Source of the DNA: Clostridia bacterium
GTDB lineage: Bacteria; Bacillota; Clostridia; TANB77; UBA1234
NCBI GenBank assembly: GCA_017469545.1
Contig: JAFUGE010000014.1
Location: 1 to 64,000, forward strand
Direction of reading: 5' to 3'
DNA: 64,000 nucleotides
This document shows, in pieces, positions 41,623-50,532 of this stretch (the first letter of the stretch is position 1; each line of letters begins with the position of its first letter). The notes beneath the pieces were generated by a model that saw nothing but the letters and a program-made list of their open reading frames with translations, did no database searches and had not been told where the DNA came from. The position numbers and the translations under genes were made by a program.

Positions 41623-42615
41623 ATGAAGAGATTTTTAGTAGCACTACTTGGCATGATTTTAATTGTTGGGGTTTGTTATGGTGTGTACACGTTTTTAACA
41701 AAAGATGCAGGAGAGACACCAACGCCAAATCCTAACATTAGTGAGCAAGAAAATAATAATCCAAATGGGAATGAGAATCAGGCGTTTGTCATTGGACAGG
41801 CCGAAGCAATATTTACAGAGGAGAATTATCCTAGAATTGATGGCTCTACGGCTACGATTCCGCTTTCAGAAGCGTTTAAGGCAGAGTTTTTGGGAAAAGG
41901 CCTAAATGATGTAAGCGTTGTTCATAACACGACGCATAATGCGTATGTAAATTTAGTGGATGGCAATGCGGATTTGATTTTGGTGACATATCCATCGGAA
42001 GAAGAATTACAATACGCGAAAGATCAAGGCGTTGATCTTGAAATTGTTCCTGTGGTAAACGAAGCATTTGTATTCTATACGAATGAGAAAAATCCTGTGA
42101 AAAGTTTAACTCTAGAACAAATTCAAAAGATTTATACAGGCGAAATCACAAACTGGAGCGAAGTTGGCGGAAATGACGTTGAGATTAAAGCTTATCAAAG
42201 AGAGCCAAATTCAGGAAGTCAGACGGGTATGCTAAAACTTGTTATGAATGGGCTAGAATTGATGGAGCCACCAAAGGAAGATATTATTGAGACGATGGCT
42301 GCGATTATTGGATTGGTTTCTGATTATGAAAATGGCGAGAATGCAATTGGTTATTCTTACTACTACTATGCTACGACAATGTATGATACTATCGACAAAG
42401 AAGTAGCAGATAGAATTCATTTGCTTGGCGTGAACGGAGTGGAGCCAAACAACACAACAATTAAGGACGGTAGCTATCCAATTAGAACGAATTACTATTT
42501 AGTATATAACAAGGCAGAAGCGGAAGACAGCCCTGTGAGAAAGCTTGCGGACGCAATGCTATCTGAAAATGGCCAGAAAGCTGCTGAAGCGGTAGGATAT
42601 GTAGGAGTAAAATAA
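41623..42615 (+). CDS. PstS-like phosphate/anion-binding protein
   Basis: The 330-residue product has an N-terminal membrane anchor (about 3-25), an Asn/Pro-rich linker and a periplasmic-binding-protein fold of the PstS type: RIDGSTATIPLSEAF (anion-binding loop), EIVPVVNEAFVFYTNEKNPV, IYTGEITNWSEVGG and REPNSGSQTGM. pstCAB genes are absent next to it, so it may serve a distant transporter or act in signalling. Family is clear; phosphate specificity is inferred. Confidence 0.85.
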   Translation: MKRFLVALLGMILIVGVCYGVYTFLTKDAGETPTPNPNISEQENNNPNGNENQAFVIGQAEAIFTEENYPRIDGSTATIPLSEAFKAEFLGKGLNDVSVVHNTTHNAYVNLVDGNADLILVTYPSEEELQYAKDQGVDLEIVPVVNEAFVFYTNEKNPVKSLTLEQIQKIYTGEITNWSEVGGNDVEIKAYQREPNSGSQTGMLKLVMNGLELMEPPKEDIIETMAAIIGLVSDYENGENAIGYSYYYYATTMYDTIDKEVADRIHLLGVNGVEPNNTTIKDGSYPIRTNYYLVYNKAEAEDSPVRKLADAMLSENGQKAAEAVGYVGVK

Positions 42616-42624
42616 AGATTCAGA

Positions 42625-42656
42625 GAAAAAATGACTGCGTTTGGTCATTTTTTCTT
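42625..42656 (+). terminator. Terminator after the PstS-like gene
   Basis: AAAAATGAC / GTCATTTTT stem followed by further T. Confidence 0.75.
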
Positions 42657-42723
42657 TTATAGAAAATCATTACATATTCATTTGAGAAATGGTAATACTA
42701 TCCTTAAATAAGGAGGGATAGTC

Positions 42724-43161
42724 ATGCAAGTAAAAGATATTATGACGAAAGATGTTGTGACGGCGGACGTGAATGACACTGTGTTAAAAGTGGCGAAGCT
42801 TATGACGTATCACAATATTGGTTGCATACCGGTTGTGGAAAATGGGCAAAAAGTAATGGGAATGATTACCGATAGAGATATTGTGATTGCGATGGCAAAG
42901 TATAATCGTGACCCAGAAAATACGCTTGCTGTGAATGTAATGACCAGCGGCGTATACAGTGTAAAGCCGGATGCAGAGCTTTCGCAAGCGTTAGCGCTCA
43001 TGAAAAAGCAGCAAATTAGAAGATTGCCAGTCATGGAAAATGAATTATTATTGGGAATGGTAAGCCTTGGAGATGTGGCGGTATATGCTAATCATGCCGA
43101 TACTGAGATAGGCGAAGCGCTAACAGAAATCTCTAGGCCTGCTAAGGCAGAAAATTTATAA
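42724..43161 (+). CDS. Two-CBS-domain protein
   Basis: The 145-residue product consists of a CBS pair: VKDIMTKDVVTADVNDTVLK with GCIPVVENGQKVMGMITDRDI, then VMTSGVYSVKPDAELSQAL with IRRLPVMENELLLGMVSLGD. CBS pairs bind adenine nucleotides and sense energy or ionic state. No catalytic domain is attached. It lies upstream of ktrB, separated by a large inverted repeat. Confidence 0.9.
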   Translation: MQVKDIMTKDVVTADVNDTVLKVAKLMTYHNIGCIPVVENGQKVMGMITDRDIVIAMAKYNRDPENTLAVNVMTSGVYSVKPDAELSQALALMKKQQIRRLPVMENELLLGMVSLGDVAVYANHADTEIGEALTEISRPAKAENL

Positions 43162-43169
43162 AAACTATG

Positions 43170-43294
43170 AAATTCGCGTGAAAATCAGCGATTTGCGTTG
43201 TTGCTTAAATTTTCCAAATCCTCAACGTACCCACGTACGCCTCCGGTTTGAAAAATTTAAGCGCCTAGCAACTCACTAATTTTGACGCGAATTT
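43170..43294. repeat. 125-bp near-perfect inverted repeat
   Basis: AAATTCGCGT pairs with ACGCGAATTT at the ends, and complementarity continues inward through GTTGCTTAAATTTT / AAAATTTAAGC... to ACGTACccacGTACG at the centre. It carries no ORF. It is too long for a normal terminator and may be a mobile MITE-like hairpin or structured RNA. Confidence 0.85.
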
Positions 43295-43316
43295 GCTCTA
43301 TACAATTTTTTTACTA

Positions 43317-43345
43317 TTGATATTATCAGAGGATAATTATATAAT
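43317..43345 (+). promoter_or_regulatory. Promoter of ktrB
   Basis: TTGATA and TATAAT with a 17-bp spacer, 38 bp before the ATG. Confidence 0.65.
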
Positions 43346-43383
43346 AATGTGTAATGACAAAAGGAGTTTTATAGGAGAAAAAA

Positions 43384-44751
43384 ATGAGTACGAAACAAAA
43401 GAATATTACGCCTACGCAAATTATTATCTTAGGCTTTTTAATACCAATTGCTATTGGAACGCTTTTATTAATGCTTCCGGCAGCGAATCAGAGGCCCATT
43501 TCTTTTATGGATGCCGCATTTACTTCTGTGACGGCAACGACAACGACAGGCCTTACGACAGTGACGTTATCGGAACAATTTTCCCTATTTGGCCAGATTA
43601 TCATTTTGCTTTTGATGCAAATTGGTGGATTAGGATTTATGGTTTATGTTTCTATTATCTTAATGGCGCTGGGAAAAAAGATTTCACTGAAAGAAAGAAT
43701 TTTAATTAACCAATCTCTGAATCAAAAATCTTTAAAGGGAATGGTGAAACTAACTCAGAAAGTTTTTGTACATACGTTGATTTTTGAATTAGTGGGAGCA
43801 CTTTTGATGTCAATAGAATTTATTCCGGCCTATGGTTTTGGCAAGGGAATATTTTATTCACTGTTCCACGCGGTCTCTGCGTTTTGCAATGCCGGACTAA
43901 ATATTATGCCGGCCGATATGGGACGAATACAATTTATGAATATTACCTTTATTAGCTTTGCTATCTTTGCATTGTCACTGATTGGGGCGACTGGATTTTT
44001 CGTTTGGGACGATATCGAGACTTGCTTTGCAGAGGGAAGAAAGAAACATTATTCACTTTCTAAAATTATATCGAAATTTTCTGTACAAACCAAAATTGTT
44101 TTGACATTTCAAATTATATTTATGATTTTTGGAACGCTGTTCTTCTTTGGATTAGAGTATGATAATACTTTAGCGAGACTTCCAGTGGGAACTAAAATTT
44201 CAGGCTCTTTCTTGCACGCCATGCAAGCGAGCACATCAGGTATGACAACGATTGATATGCATCAGCTTCGTGCGCCAACAAAGTTATTAGTCATGATTAT
44301 GATGGCAATCGGTGGGGCTCCTGGCAGTACGGCGGGCGGCATTAAGACAGTGACTGTCTTTGTGATTTTTGCGTCTGTTTTCTATTCGCTAATTGGGAAG
44401 AAACACGTCAGAATTTATGGACGTGAAATCCCGAAAGATACAGTGGAAAGGTCGTTTGTGATTTTGACGGTGACACTAGTGACAATTTTGATTTCGGCAG
44501 GGATTATGCTGTCTGTTGAGCCACATTCACCTACGATTGATTTAATGTTTGATTGTGTTTCTGCGTGGGGGACGGTTGGCCTTTCGACTGGTATTCCGGT
44601 GGTTGCAACGGTGCTTACGCAGTGGATATTGATGCTGCTAATGTTCATTGGAAGAGTTGGGACGATAACGATGGCAGTACTATTTGTAGTAGATAAACCT
44701 AAGAATGAAGACCCGATTAGGTATTCGGAGGAAAATGTAATGATAGGATAA
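43384..44751 (+). CDS. ktrB: Potassium uptake channel subunit KtrB (TrkH family)
   Basis: KtrB forms the membrane pore of the Ktr potassium uptake system. The 455-residue product has about eight membrane spans plus four pore loops, whose filter-like motifs are visible: TATTTTGLTT, AFCNAGLN, ASTSGMTT and WGTVGLSTG. The gene for its regulator KtrA follows. GGAG lies just before the ATG. Confidence 0.95.
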   Translation: MSTKQKNITPTQIIILGFLIPIAIGTLLLMLPAANQRPISFMDAAFTSVTATTTTGLTTVTLSEQFSLFGQIIILLLMQIGGLGFMVYVSIILMALGKKISLKERILINQSLNQKSLKGMVKLTQKVFVHTLIFELVGALLMSIEFIPAYGFGKGIFYSLFHAVSAFCNAGLNIMPADMGRIQFMNITFISFAIFALSLIGATGFFVWDDIETCFAEGRKKHYSLSKIISKFSVQTKIVLTFQIIFMIFGTLFFFGLEYDNTLARLPVGTKISGSFLHAMQASTSGMTTIDMHQLRAPTKLLVMIMMAIGGAPGSTAGGIKTVTVFVIFASVFYSLIGKKHVRIYGREIPKDTVERSFVILTVTLVTILISAGIMLSVEPHSPTIDLMFDCVSAWGTVGLSTGIPVVATVLTQWILMLLMFIGRVGTITMAVLFVVDKPKNEDPIRYSEENVMIG

Positions 44752-44772
44752 ATTCAAGAAATAATTGATAAT

Positions 44773-44849
44773 GGGGAGATATAAGCTCCCTGCCTGAAAG
44801 GGCGAAGCGACGGCTGGTCATCTTTGATGACCAACGGACAGGCGGGGAG
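44773..44849 (+). promoter_or_regulatory. Candidate structured RNA between ktrB and ktrA
   Basis: GGGGAG (44773) can pair with CTCCC (44886-44890 numbering not implied; the pairing arm is at 44886 minus 100, that is 44786-44790). The same arm, with TGCCTG, can instead pair with CAGGCGGGGAG (44839-44849), around an inner stem GGTCATC / GATGACC. These exclude each other, as in an attenuator. It does not match the ydaO c-di-AMP consensus I know. Inference only. Confidence 0.35.
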
Positions 44850-44898
44850 AAAAATAATTAAACCTGAGATACGGACAAAGGAAGGGACGAATTATAAA

Positions 44899-45564
44899 AT
44901 GAAAAAAGAGAAAAATGAGATTATTATTATTGGGCTTGGAAAGTTTGGTATGGCTGCGGCTAAGGCTTTGTCAAAGTACGATTGTGATGTGATGGCGATT
45001 GATAAATCTACGAATTTAGTGGACGAGGTTTCGCCATTTGTGACGCACGCGGCGATTGTTAATGCTATTGATAAAGAGGCTTTGACGGAGTTAGGAATTG
45101 GTAATTTTGATACGGCGATTATTGGTATCGGAGACGATTTGGAATCTAGTATTATGATTGCTTTAACATTAAAAGAACTAAATGTTCCTAACATCATTGC
45201 CAAAGCGAGAGACGATATGCATACAAGACTTCTTACAATGATTGGCGTAGACAAGGTGATACAACCGGAAAGGGATATGGCAGTCAGAATGGTTGACTCC
45301 TTAATGCATAAGCATTTGGTTGAAAAAATGGAATTTAGTAAAGACTATAGCATTGTGGAAATGAAGGCGCATAAAAATTGGGTTGGCAAACGATTAAATG
45401 AATTAGCCTTAAGGGCGAAGTATCAAATGAATGTGATTTGTGTGAAGAAGGAATTAACGGATACGACAGTCTTTCCTAATGCGGATTATGTGATTGAAGA
45501 GACAGATAATTTGATGGTCATTGCGCCGAATAAGGAGTTGGATAGGATGTCTAGATGGGAGTAG
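44899..45564 (+). CDS. ktrA: Potassium uptake regulatory subunit KtrA (RCK)
   Basis: KtrA is the cytosolic ring that gates KtrB in response to ATP/ADP or c-di-AMP. The 221-residue product has a Rossmann RCK_N domain (IIIIGLGKFGMAAAKAL; DKS after beta2 as nucleotide-binding acid) and an RCK_C domain (about 140-221, DYSIVEMKAHKNWVGKRLNEL). ATG 44899 is chosen because it gives the family N-terminus; the RBS (GGAAGGG) is weak and distant. Confidence 0.92.
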   Translation: MKKEKNEIIIIGLGKFGMAAAKALSKYDCDVMAIDKSTNLVDEVSPFVTHAAIVNAIDKEALTELGIGNFDTAIIGIGDDLESSIMIALTLKELNVPNIIAKARDDMHTRLLTMIGVDKVIQPERDMAVRMVDSLMHKHLVEKMEFSKDYSIVEMKAHKNWVGKRLNELALRAKYQMNVICVKKELTDTTVFPNADYVIEETDNLMVIAPNKELDRMSRWE

Positions 45565-45570
45565 AAAATT

Positions 45571-46032
45571 ATGAAAATGTATAGAAAAAGATTTATTCCA
45601 GAGGAAATAGTGGACATATCAAGTGACGAAGTCATTCATATGGATGCTGATACGATTATTACGAAGTGGGTTCCCATCAAACCACGATGGGATATTAGTG
45701 GTGGAGTTTCGCTTACGCTTCTAAAGCAGGGAATTAAGGTTAGTAAGTTTCTTGATAAAGATGGGAATTTTGCATATTGGTATTGCGACATTATTGAATA
45801 TTCTTATGATTCTTCAAAAGACGAATATCTTTTTACGGATTTGCTGGTGGATGTAACAGCAGATAAGAATTGGAATTATGAGGTGCTTGACTTAGACGAA
45901 TTGGCTAACGCCCATAAATTAGGGCTAATAACAGCAGAGCAACTATATGATGCTTTGGGAAAATTAAATCGATTATTGGAAATGATCAAGAGTGGAGAGA
46001 TACAAAATATACTAAAGAAATATAATATGTAA
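45571..46032 (+). CDS. DUF402 domain protein (possible nucleoside phosphatase)
   Basis: The 153-residue product matches DUF402: FAYWYCDIIEYSYD, YLFTDLLVDVTADK, YEVLDLDELANAHKLGLIT. Characterised relatives (Ntdp/FomD types) hydrolyse nucleoside di/triphosphates or nucleotidyl conjugates, with the Asp-rich DLLVD/DLDEL residues binding metal. It follows ktrA by 6 bp and may be cotranscribed. Confidence 0.85.
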   Translation: MKMYRKRFIPEEIVDISSDEVIHMDADTIITKWVPIKPRWDISGGVSLTLLKQGIKVSKFLDKDGNFAYWYCDIIEYSYDSSKDEYLFTDLLVDVTADKNWNYEVLDLDELANAHKLGLITAEQLYDALGKLNRLLEMIKSGEIQNILKKYNM

Positions 46033-46042
46033 CATATAATAT

Positions 46043-46069
46043 GTAGGGGCAGCGTAATACGCTGCCCGT
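46043..46069 (+). repeat. GTAG-headed REP-like palindrome (family 1)
   Basis: Canonical copy (last base T) between convergent DUF402 and smpB genes. Confidence 0.9.
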
Positions 46070-46085
46070 GCCGCTGCCCTTGGCA

Positions 46086-46535
46086 TTAATTTTTCATTGC
46101 TTGTTGCATTCTTCTTTCGGCGTCTTTTTTAGCGATGTCTTGACGCTTATCATATAGCTTTTTGCCTCTGGCAATGGCTAGTTCTACTTTCACGTGATTT
46201 CTATCAAAGTAAAGAGAAAGAGGAACTAAGGTAATTCCTTTTTGCTGTATCATTCCTACTATTTTTTGAATTTCTTTTTTGTGTGCTAACAGTTTTCTCG
46301 TACGCATTGGGTCTTTGTTAAAGATATTTCCTTGCTCGTAGGGACTAATGTGCATATTATGTATGAATAATTCGCCATTTTTAATCATTGCGAAACTGTC
46401 TTTCAAATTTACTTTTCCAGCGCGGATGGATTTGACTTCCGTTCCACTAAGTGCAATTCCACATTCTAGCGTATCGTCAATAAAATAGTCGTGTCTGGCC
46501 TTGGGATTATTGGCTATTACTTTTTTCTCTGACAT
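46086..46535 (-). CDS. smpB: SsrA-binding protein SmpB
   Basis: SmpB delivers tmRNA to stalled ribosomes. The 149-residue product has [53 protein letters not shown] and the basic C-terminal tail [25 protein letters not shown] precedes ATG 46535. No ssrA gene is seen beside it. Confidence 0.96.
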   Translation of the reverse strand: MSEKKVIANNPKARHDYFIDDTLECGIALSGTEVKSIRAGKVNLKDSFAMIKNGELFIHNMHISPYEQGNIFNKDPMRTRKLLAHKKEIQKIVGMIQQKGITLVPLSLYFDRNHVKVELAIARGKKLYDKRQDIAKKDAERRMQQAMKN

Positions 46536-46597
46536 AGTAACCTCCTAAAATAAGATAGATACATTATAGCACGAAAAGGAACCCTTGGCAATAATTT

Positions 46598-46624
46598 GTA
46601 GGGGCAGCGTAGCACGCTGCCCGC
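46598..46624 (+). repeat. GTAG-headed REP-like palindrome (family 1)
   Basis: Left member of an inverted pair with 46639-46665. Confidence 0.9.
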
Positions 46625-46638
46625 AAACAGACATTAAA

Positions 46639-46665
46639 ACGGGCAGCGTATTACGCTGCCCCTAC
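46639..46665 (-). repeat. GTAG-headed REP-like palindrome (family 1)
   Basis: Right, inverted member of the pair; 14 bp separate them. Confidence 0.9.
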
Positions 46666-46681
46666 AAATAACAAAATGGTA

Positions 46682-47161
46682 TTAATATCTGTCTCTTCTT
46701 CTATTTGTGTCATTGTTGCTTGCAAAATAGTACCAAATAAGACCAATAATAGCAACGGCAGCAATCATAACAACAATCCAAGTGAAAGTATTGTCTGTTG
46801 TACCTGTAGCTGCTGTTCTAGTAGCAGTATAGTCTGCTGTACCAGCTGTTCCAGTTCCTGTTGTATTAGTTGTTCTATTAGCAGTATCCGTTGTAGTGGT
46901 TCTATTGTTTGTCATATCATTGACACCGTTGTTCACAGCGTTTCCTACGTCACTGCCAACGTTACTTGTTGCATTTCCAACGCTTTTTACAGCATCTCCA
47001 GCGCTATTGATTACGCCACCAACGCCATTTCCGATGTCAGTAACAACATTACCAGTGGCACCATTATTTGTATTGGTATTTGTCGTTGTGGCTGCAAAAG
47101 CTACTGTAAATAATGAAAGACAAAGAGTAAACACTAATGTGAAAACTAAGCTTTTATTCAT
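46682..47161 (-). CDS. Thr/Asn-rich secreted protein with C-terminal TM
   Basis: The 159-residue product has a signal peptide (1-24, cleavage after FAA), a low-complexity Thr/Asn/Gly/Ala region (about 25-120) and a membrane helix near the end (about 123-142, FTWIVVMIAAVAIIGLIWYYF) followed by NNDTNRRRDRY. It is a cell-surface spacer-like protein of unknown role. ATG at 47161 is chosen over the in-frame TTG at 47167 because AGGAGG is 9 bp upstream. Confidence 0.7.
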   Translation of the reverse strand: MNKSLVFTLVFTLCLSLFTVAFAATTTNTNTNNGATGNVVTDIGNGVGGVINSAGDAVKSVGNATSNVGSDVGNAVNNGVNDMTNNRTTTTDTANRTTNTTGTGTAGTADYTATRTAATGTTDNTFTWIVVMIAAVAIIGLIWYYFASNNDTNRRRDRY

Positions 47162-47285
47162 ATCCAAAACCTCCTAATAATTTTCAAATTCTATTACGAA
47201 CTCAAGATTAGTATAAATAAAAAGAGAAAAAATATGCGAAAATGCAGAAAGAAAAAAATTCCAATTTGCCCAGATGGTCGATTGG

Positions 47286-47314
47286 TTGAAAATATTCTTT
47301 CAATATGATATGAT
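47286..47314 (+). promoter_or_regulatory. Promoter before the membrane-protein gene at 47342
   Basis: TTGAAA and TATGAT with a 17-bp spacer. Confidence 0.5.
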
Positions 47315-47369
47315 GGTCAAAAAAGAATGGGAGGACTCAACATGAAGTTAAAGAAGCGGATTTTTTATT

Positions 47370-48812
47370 TTGCTAGCTGCCATTGTAATCTTTCAATTTA
47401 GTTTTTTTGGTCTTCGCTATTTTAATGTAGTGGACGACAATAATCAGTTAGGGATTTTTCATTTGTTAAATGATAATATTTCAGAAAATGTCATACATAG
47501 ATATCAGTCTTATAACGTAAGGCCACTTGCATTTATCTCAGACGCTTATATATTCCAGTTGTTTTGGAATCATATGTATTTGTTATTAGCAATTATACTA
47601 GTGTTGCATGTTTGCAATTTGTTTTTTATTGATAAAATTGGAGAAAAAATTGGGATTCATTTAAATGCGTTTTGTCTTGCATTATTTGGCCTTGCGCCAA
47701 TCCTTGTGGAATCACTGTATTGGATTTCAGCATCAACAAGAATCGTATTTAGTATGTTTTTATGCCTTGCTTCCATCTATTTGTTATTGCAATATTTTGA
47801 CGAAGAAAATAAGACGAAAAGAATAGCATTTTTGGCAGGCGCAATTTTATTAAATCTTCTTTGTGTTGGATATTATGAGCAAACAGTAGCACTTAATTTG
47901 TTTTTATTTGTGTTTGTTTTAATACTACTAAAAAAATACAAATATTTATGGATTCCAGTGGTATCAACTACTTGGATTGGCATTTGGTATATTTATTTTA
48001 TGGCAAATGGCCAAATGCAATCAAGAGGAGCTTTGAATTTAAAAGGCATCTTTGGAAATGGAATCCAATTAATTAAGAATGTTCATATTATTTATAAAAA
48101 TGGGTGGAGTAATTTTATTTATTCCTTGGGATTTGGGGGTGATAGCATTTTAAGTACGCCACTTTCTATCCTATTATTTGCATTAATTGCAGGATTTATT
48201 TACTACATTTATAAAAACAAATTTGCTATGGATCAAAATAGTTCTGTATGGAAGAAACTTGCTTTAGGTGCTATCATTTTCGTTGTTCCACTTTTACCAT
48301 TTTTAATATTAGAAACAGGAGCAATTTATGTTAGAAATATGTATTTTTCAACATTGGGCTTAGCGATAATTATTGGCACACTTTTGGATTTGATTTTAAA
48401 ACTGGTGAAAAATGAAACAGTTTGTAACATTATCAAGACGGCATTGATTCTTATTTTTACCGTTCCGTTTGTGATTTCTAATTTGGATGGGGCGAATAAC
48501 TATCGAAAGGTAAATGCACTAGATAATAAAGTGGCAAGTCAAATCATTGAAAATGTAGATTCAAACATCTTTGAAGAGAAAAAATCGATTGCGATTTATT
48601 ATGACGTAGATAGTTTGCCAAAGTATAAAAATCTTTCTAATTACGTGGAAAGCACGATTGAGAGTGATTGGGCGACAGCCGGGAAATTGCAAGTAATGCG
48701 TCAAAATCCAGGCATTGGTAGCATATATATCAATTCGAATGAGGAAATTGCGGACGTTACTGTTTACTTTGACGAAAATATGGATTTGATAAGTGTAATT
48801 TATCATAACTAG
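47370..48812 (+). CDS. Polytopic membrane protein, frame-broken near its start
   Basis: The 480-residue readable product has 10 or more membrane helices, then an extracellular tail (about 395-480). Its topology resembles GT-C-fold glycosyltransferase or O-antigen-type proteins (for example the early VVDDNNQ acidic loop), but I cannot assign a family. The RBS GGGAGG and ATG 47342 are in another frame: that ORF gives KLKKRIF and stops early. Deleting one T of the T6 at 47361-47366 gives KLKKRIFILLAAIVIFQF, a normal first helix. Thus the real gene probably runs 47342-48812 with a one-base insertion or switchable T tract. Confidence 0.7.
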   Translation: MLAAIVIFQFSFFGLRYFNVVDDNNQLGIFHLLNDNISENVIHRYQSYNVRPLAFISDAYIFQLFWNHMYLLLAIILVLHVCNLFFIDKIGEKIGIHLNAFCLALFGLAPILVESLYWISASTRIVFSMFLCLASIYLLLQYFDEENKTKRIAFLAGAILLNLLCVGYYEQTVALNLFLFVFVLILLKKYKYLWIPVVSTTWIGIWYIYFMANGQMQSRGALNLKGIFGNGIQLIKNVHIIYKNGWSNFIYSLGFGGDSILSTPLSILLFALIAGFIYYIYKNKFAMDQNSSVWKKLALGAIIFVVPLLPFLILETGAIYVRNMYFSTLGLAIIIGTLLDLILKLVKNETVCNIIKTALILIFTVPFVISNLDGANNYRKVNALDNKVASQIIENVDSNIFEEKKSIAIYYDVDSLPKYKNLSNYVESTIESDWATAGKLQVMRQNPGIGSIYINSNEEIADVTVYFDENMDLISVIYHN

Positions 48813-48828
48813 AAAGGGGGAAATTAAA

Positions 48829-50511
48829 ATGAACAACAAAGAATACTCGGACATCAGAGAAATTATTTTTGATTGTGCAGCCACATATCCAGAACATAAT
48901 GCCTTTATTATTAAAAATCCTGATATGAAAACATATACGAATATTACTTTTAAAAGATTGAAAGACGATATCCAAAAGCTGGGCACAGCTTTTTTAAAAC
49001 TAGGTTTAAAAGATAAAAGAATTGCGATTATCGGGAAAAATAGGTATGAATGGGCTGTTTGTTATTATGCATCTGTTTGTGGTGTTGGCCTTGTAGTTCC
49101 ACTAGACAAAGGTTTGCCAGAAGACGAAATAGAGAATTCCCTTAGACTTAGCAGGGCGGATGTAATCATATTTGAGAAGAAGTATTATGAGACGATAAGA
49201 GGAATATTAGAGAGAAAAAATACCAGTCTTTCTACACTGATTTGTATGGATAAAATAGATAGTGAGTGCCCTAACTATGGGGATTTAATAAGACAGGGGG
49301 AGGAAGAATTAGCAAAGGGAAATGACAGCTTTGAAAAGATAGAAATTGATAACAAGAAAACAAGTGTTATTTTATTTACTTCTGGAACGACAAGTATTGC
49401 AAAGGCGGTTGAGCTTTCGCACTATAATATTGCTTCGAATGTAAATGGATTAAACAGAACAGAAAAAATATATGACACTGATACGAATATGGCATTTTTG
49501 CCATTCCATCATACATTTGGGGCAACAGGTTTATTGCTATTTTTAAGTAATGGGGCGACAACTGTTTTCTGTGATGGATTAAGGTATGTGCAGAAAAATT
49601 TGAAAGAATATCATGTAAATGTATTTTTCTGTGTTCCACTTATTTTGGAAGCAATGCATAAAAAAATCATACAAACAATTAAGAAACAGAATAAGACAAT
49701 TGCAGTTAAATTGGCTAAAATGGTTAGCAAATTTTTGCTATTATTTAAAATTGATATTAGGAGAAAATTATTTCAGAGCATTATTGACGAACTTGGGGGA
49801 TTAAGATTTGCTATTAGTGGAGCAGCTGCGATTGATAAAAAAGTACAAATGGATTTTAATGATTTTGGTATTTTGACGGTTAGTGGATATGGCCTTACAG
49901 AGACGGCACCGGTTTTAACATGTGAAAATGAAGATTTTTTAAGACCCGGTTCTATCGGAAAAGCGCTTTATGGTGTTGATGTCAAGATTGATTCGCCAGA
50001 CGAAGAAGGCATCGGAGAAATTATCGCAAAAGGGCCTAATGTAATGAACGGTTATTATGAAAATGAAGAAGCAACGAAAGAAGTGCTAAAAGATGGCTGG
50101 TTCCATACAGGCGATTTGGGATATATGGATAAAGACGGTTTTTTCTATATTGCTGGTAGAAAGAAAAATGTGGTTGTTTTAAAGAATGGAAAAAATATTT
50201 ATCCCGAGGAAATTGAAATTTTAGTTGGCAGATTAGAATATGTTGCAGAAAATATTGTGTTTGGCATTCCAAAAGACGACGATTATACTTTGTCTGCCAA
50301 AATTGTATATAATAAAGACTATATGTCGGAAAAATATCCTACATTATCTGCTGAAGAGATAAGAAACAAAATTTGGGAGGATATTAAGGCGATTAATGAG
50401 AAGTTGCCTAATTACAAGCATATCAAAAATATCATTGTAACGGCTGAACCTATGATAAAAACTTCGACAGGCAAAGTGAAGAGGAATGAGGAGATTAAGC
50501 AATACGTATAA
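48829..50511 (+). CDS. AMP-dependent acyl-CoA synthetase/ligase
   Basis: The 560-residue product activates a carboxylic acid as acyl-AMP and then a thioester. It has the P-loop-like VILFTSGTTSIAKAVELSH (A3; the usual PKG is replaced), YGLTETAPVLT (A5), WFHTGDLGYMDKDGFFYI (A7), GRKKNVVVLKNGKNIYPEEIE (A8) and the catalytic Lys in KTSTGKVKR (A10). It is most like long-chain fatty-acid CoA ligases of the FadD15/AAS type. RBS GGGGGA precedes ATG 48829; an Rrf2-type regulator follows. Confidence 0.9.
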   Translation: MNNKEYSDIREIIFDCAATYPEHNAFIIKNPDMKTYTNITFKRLKDDIQKLGTAFLKLGLKDKRIAIIGKNRYEWAVCYYASVCGVGLVVPLDKGLPEDEIENSLRLSRADVIIFEKKYYETIRGILERKNTSLSTLICMDKIDSECPNYGDLIRQGEEELAKGNDSFEKIEIDNKKTSVILFTSGTTSIAKAVELSHYNIASNVNGLNRTEKIYDTDTNMAFLPFHHTFGATGLLLFLSNGATTVFCDGLRYVQKNLKEYHVNVFFCVPLILEAMHKKIIQTIKKQNKTIAVKLAKMVSKFLLLFKIDIRRKLFQSIIDELGGLRFAISGAAAIDKKVQMDFNDFGILTVSGYGLTETAPVLTCENEDFLRPGSIGKALYGVDVKIDSPDEEGIGEIIAKGPNVMNGYYENEEATKEVLKDGWFHTGDLGYMDKDGFFYIAGRKKNVVVLKNGKNIYPEEIEILVGRLEYVAENIVFGIPKDDDYTLSAKIVYNKDYMSEKYPTLSAEEIRNKIWEDIKAINEKLPNYKHIKNIIVTAEPMIKTSTGKVKRNEEIKQYV

Positions 50512-50532
50512 ATATTTGTTTTGGAGGTAAGA

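Noticed and set aside
43293-43709. ORF overlapping the ktrB start
   Set aside because: Another frame of the ktrB gene; ktrB has full motifs.
44752-44898. ydaO-type c-di-AMP riboswitch
   Set aside because: The conserved blocks I know are absent; kept only as a candidate structure.
46000-46700. tmRNA (ssrA) next to smpB
   Set aside because: Only repeats are present; no tRNA-like ends or tag ORF.
46676-47177. Plus-strand Cys/Ser-rich frames opposite the Thr/Asn-rich gene
   Set aside because: Low-complexity shadows; the minus strand has RBS, signal peptide and membrane helix.
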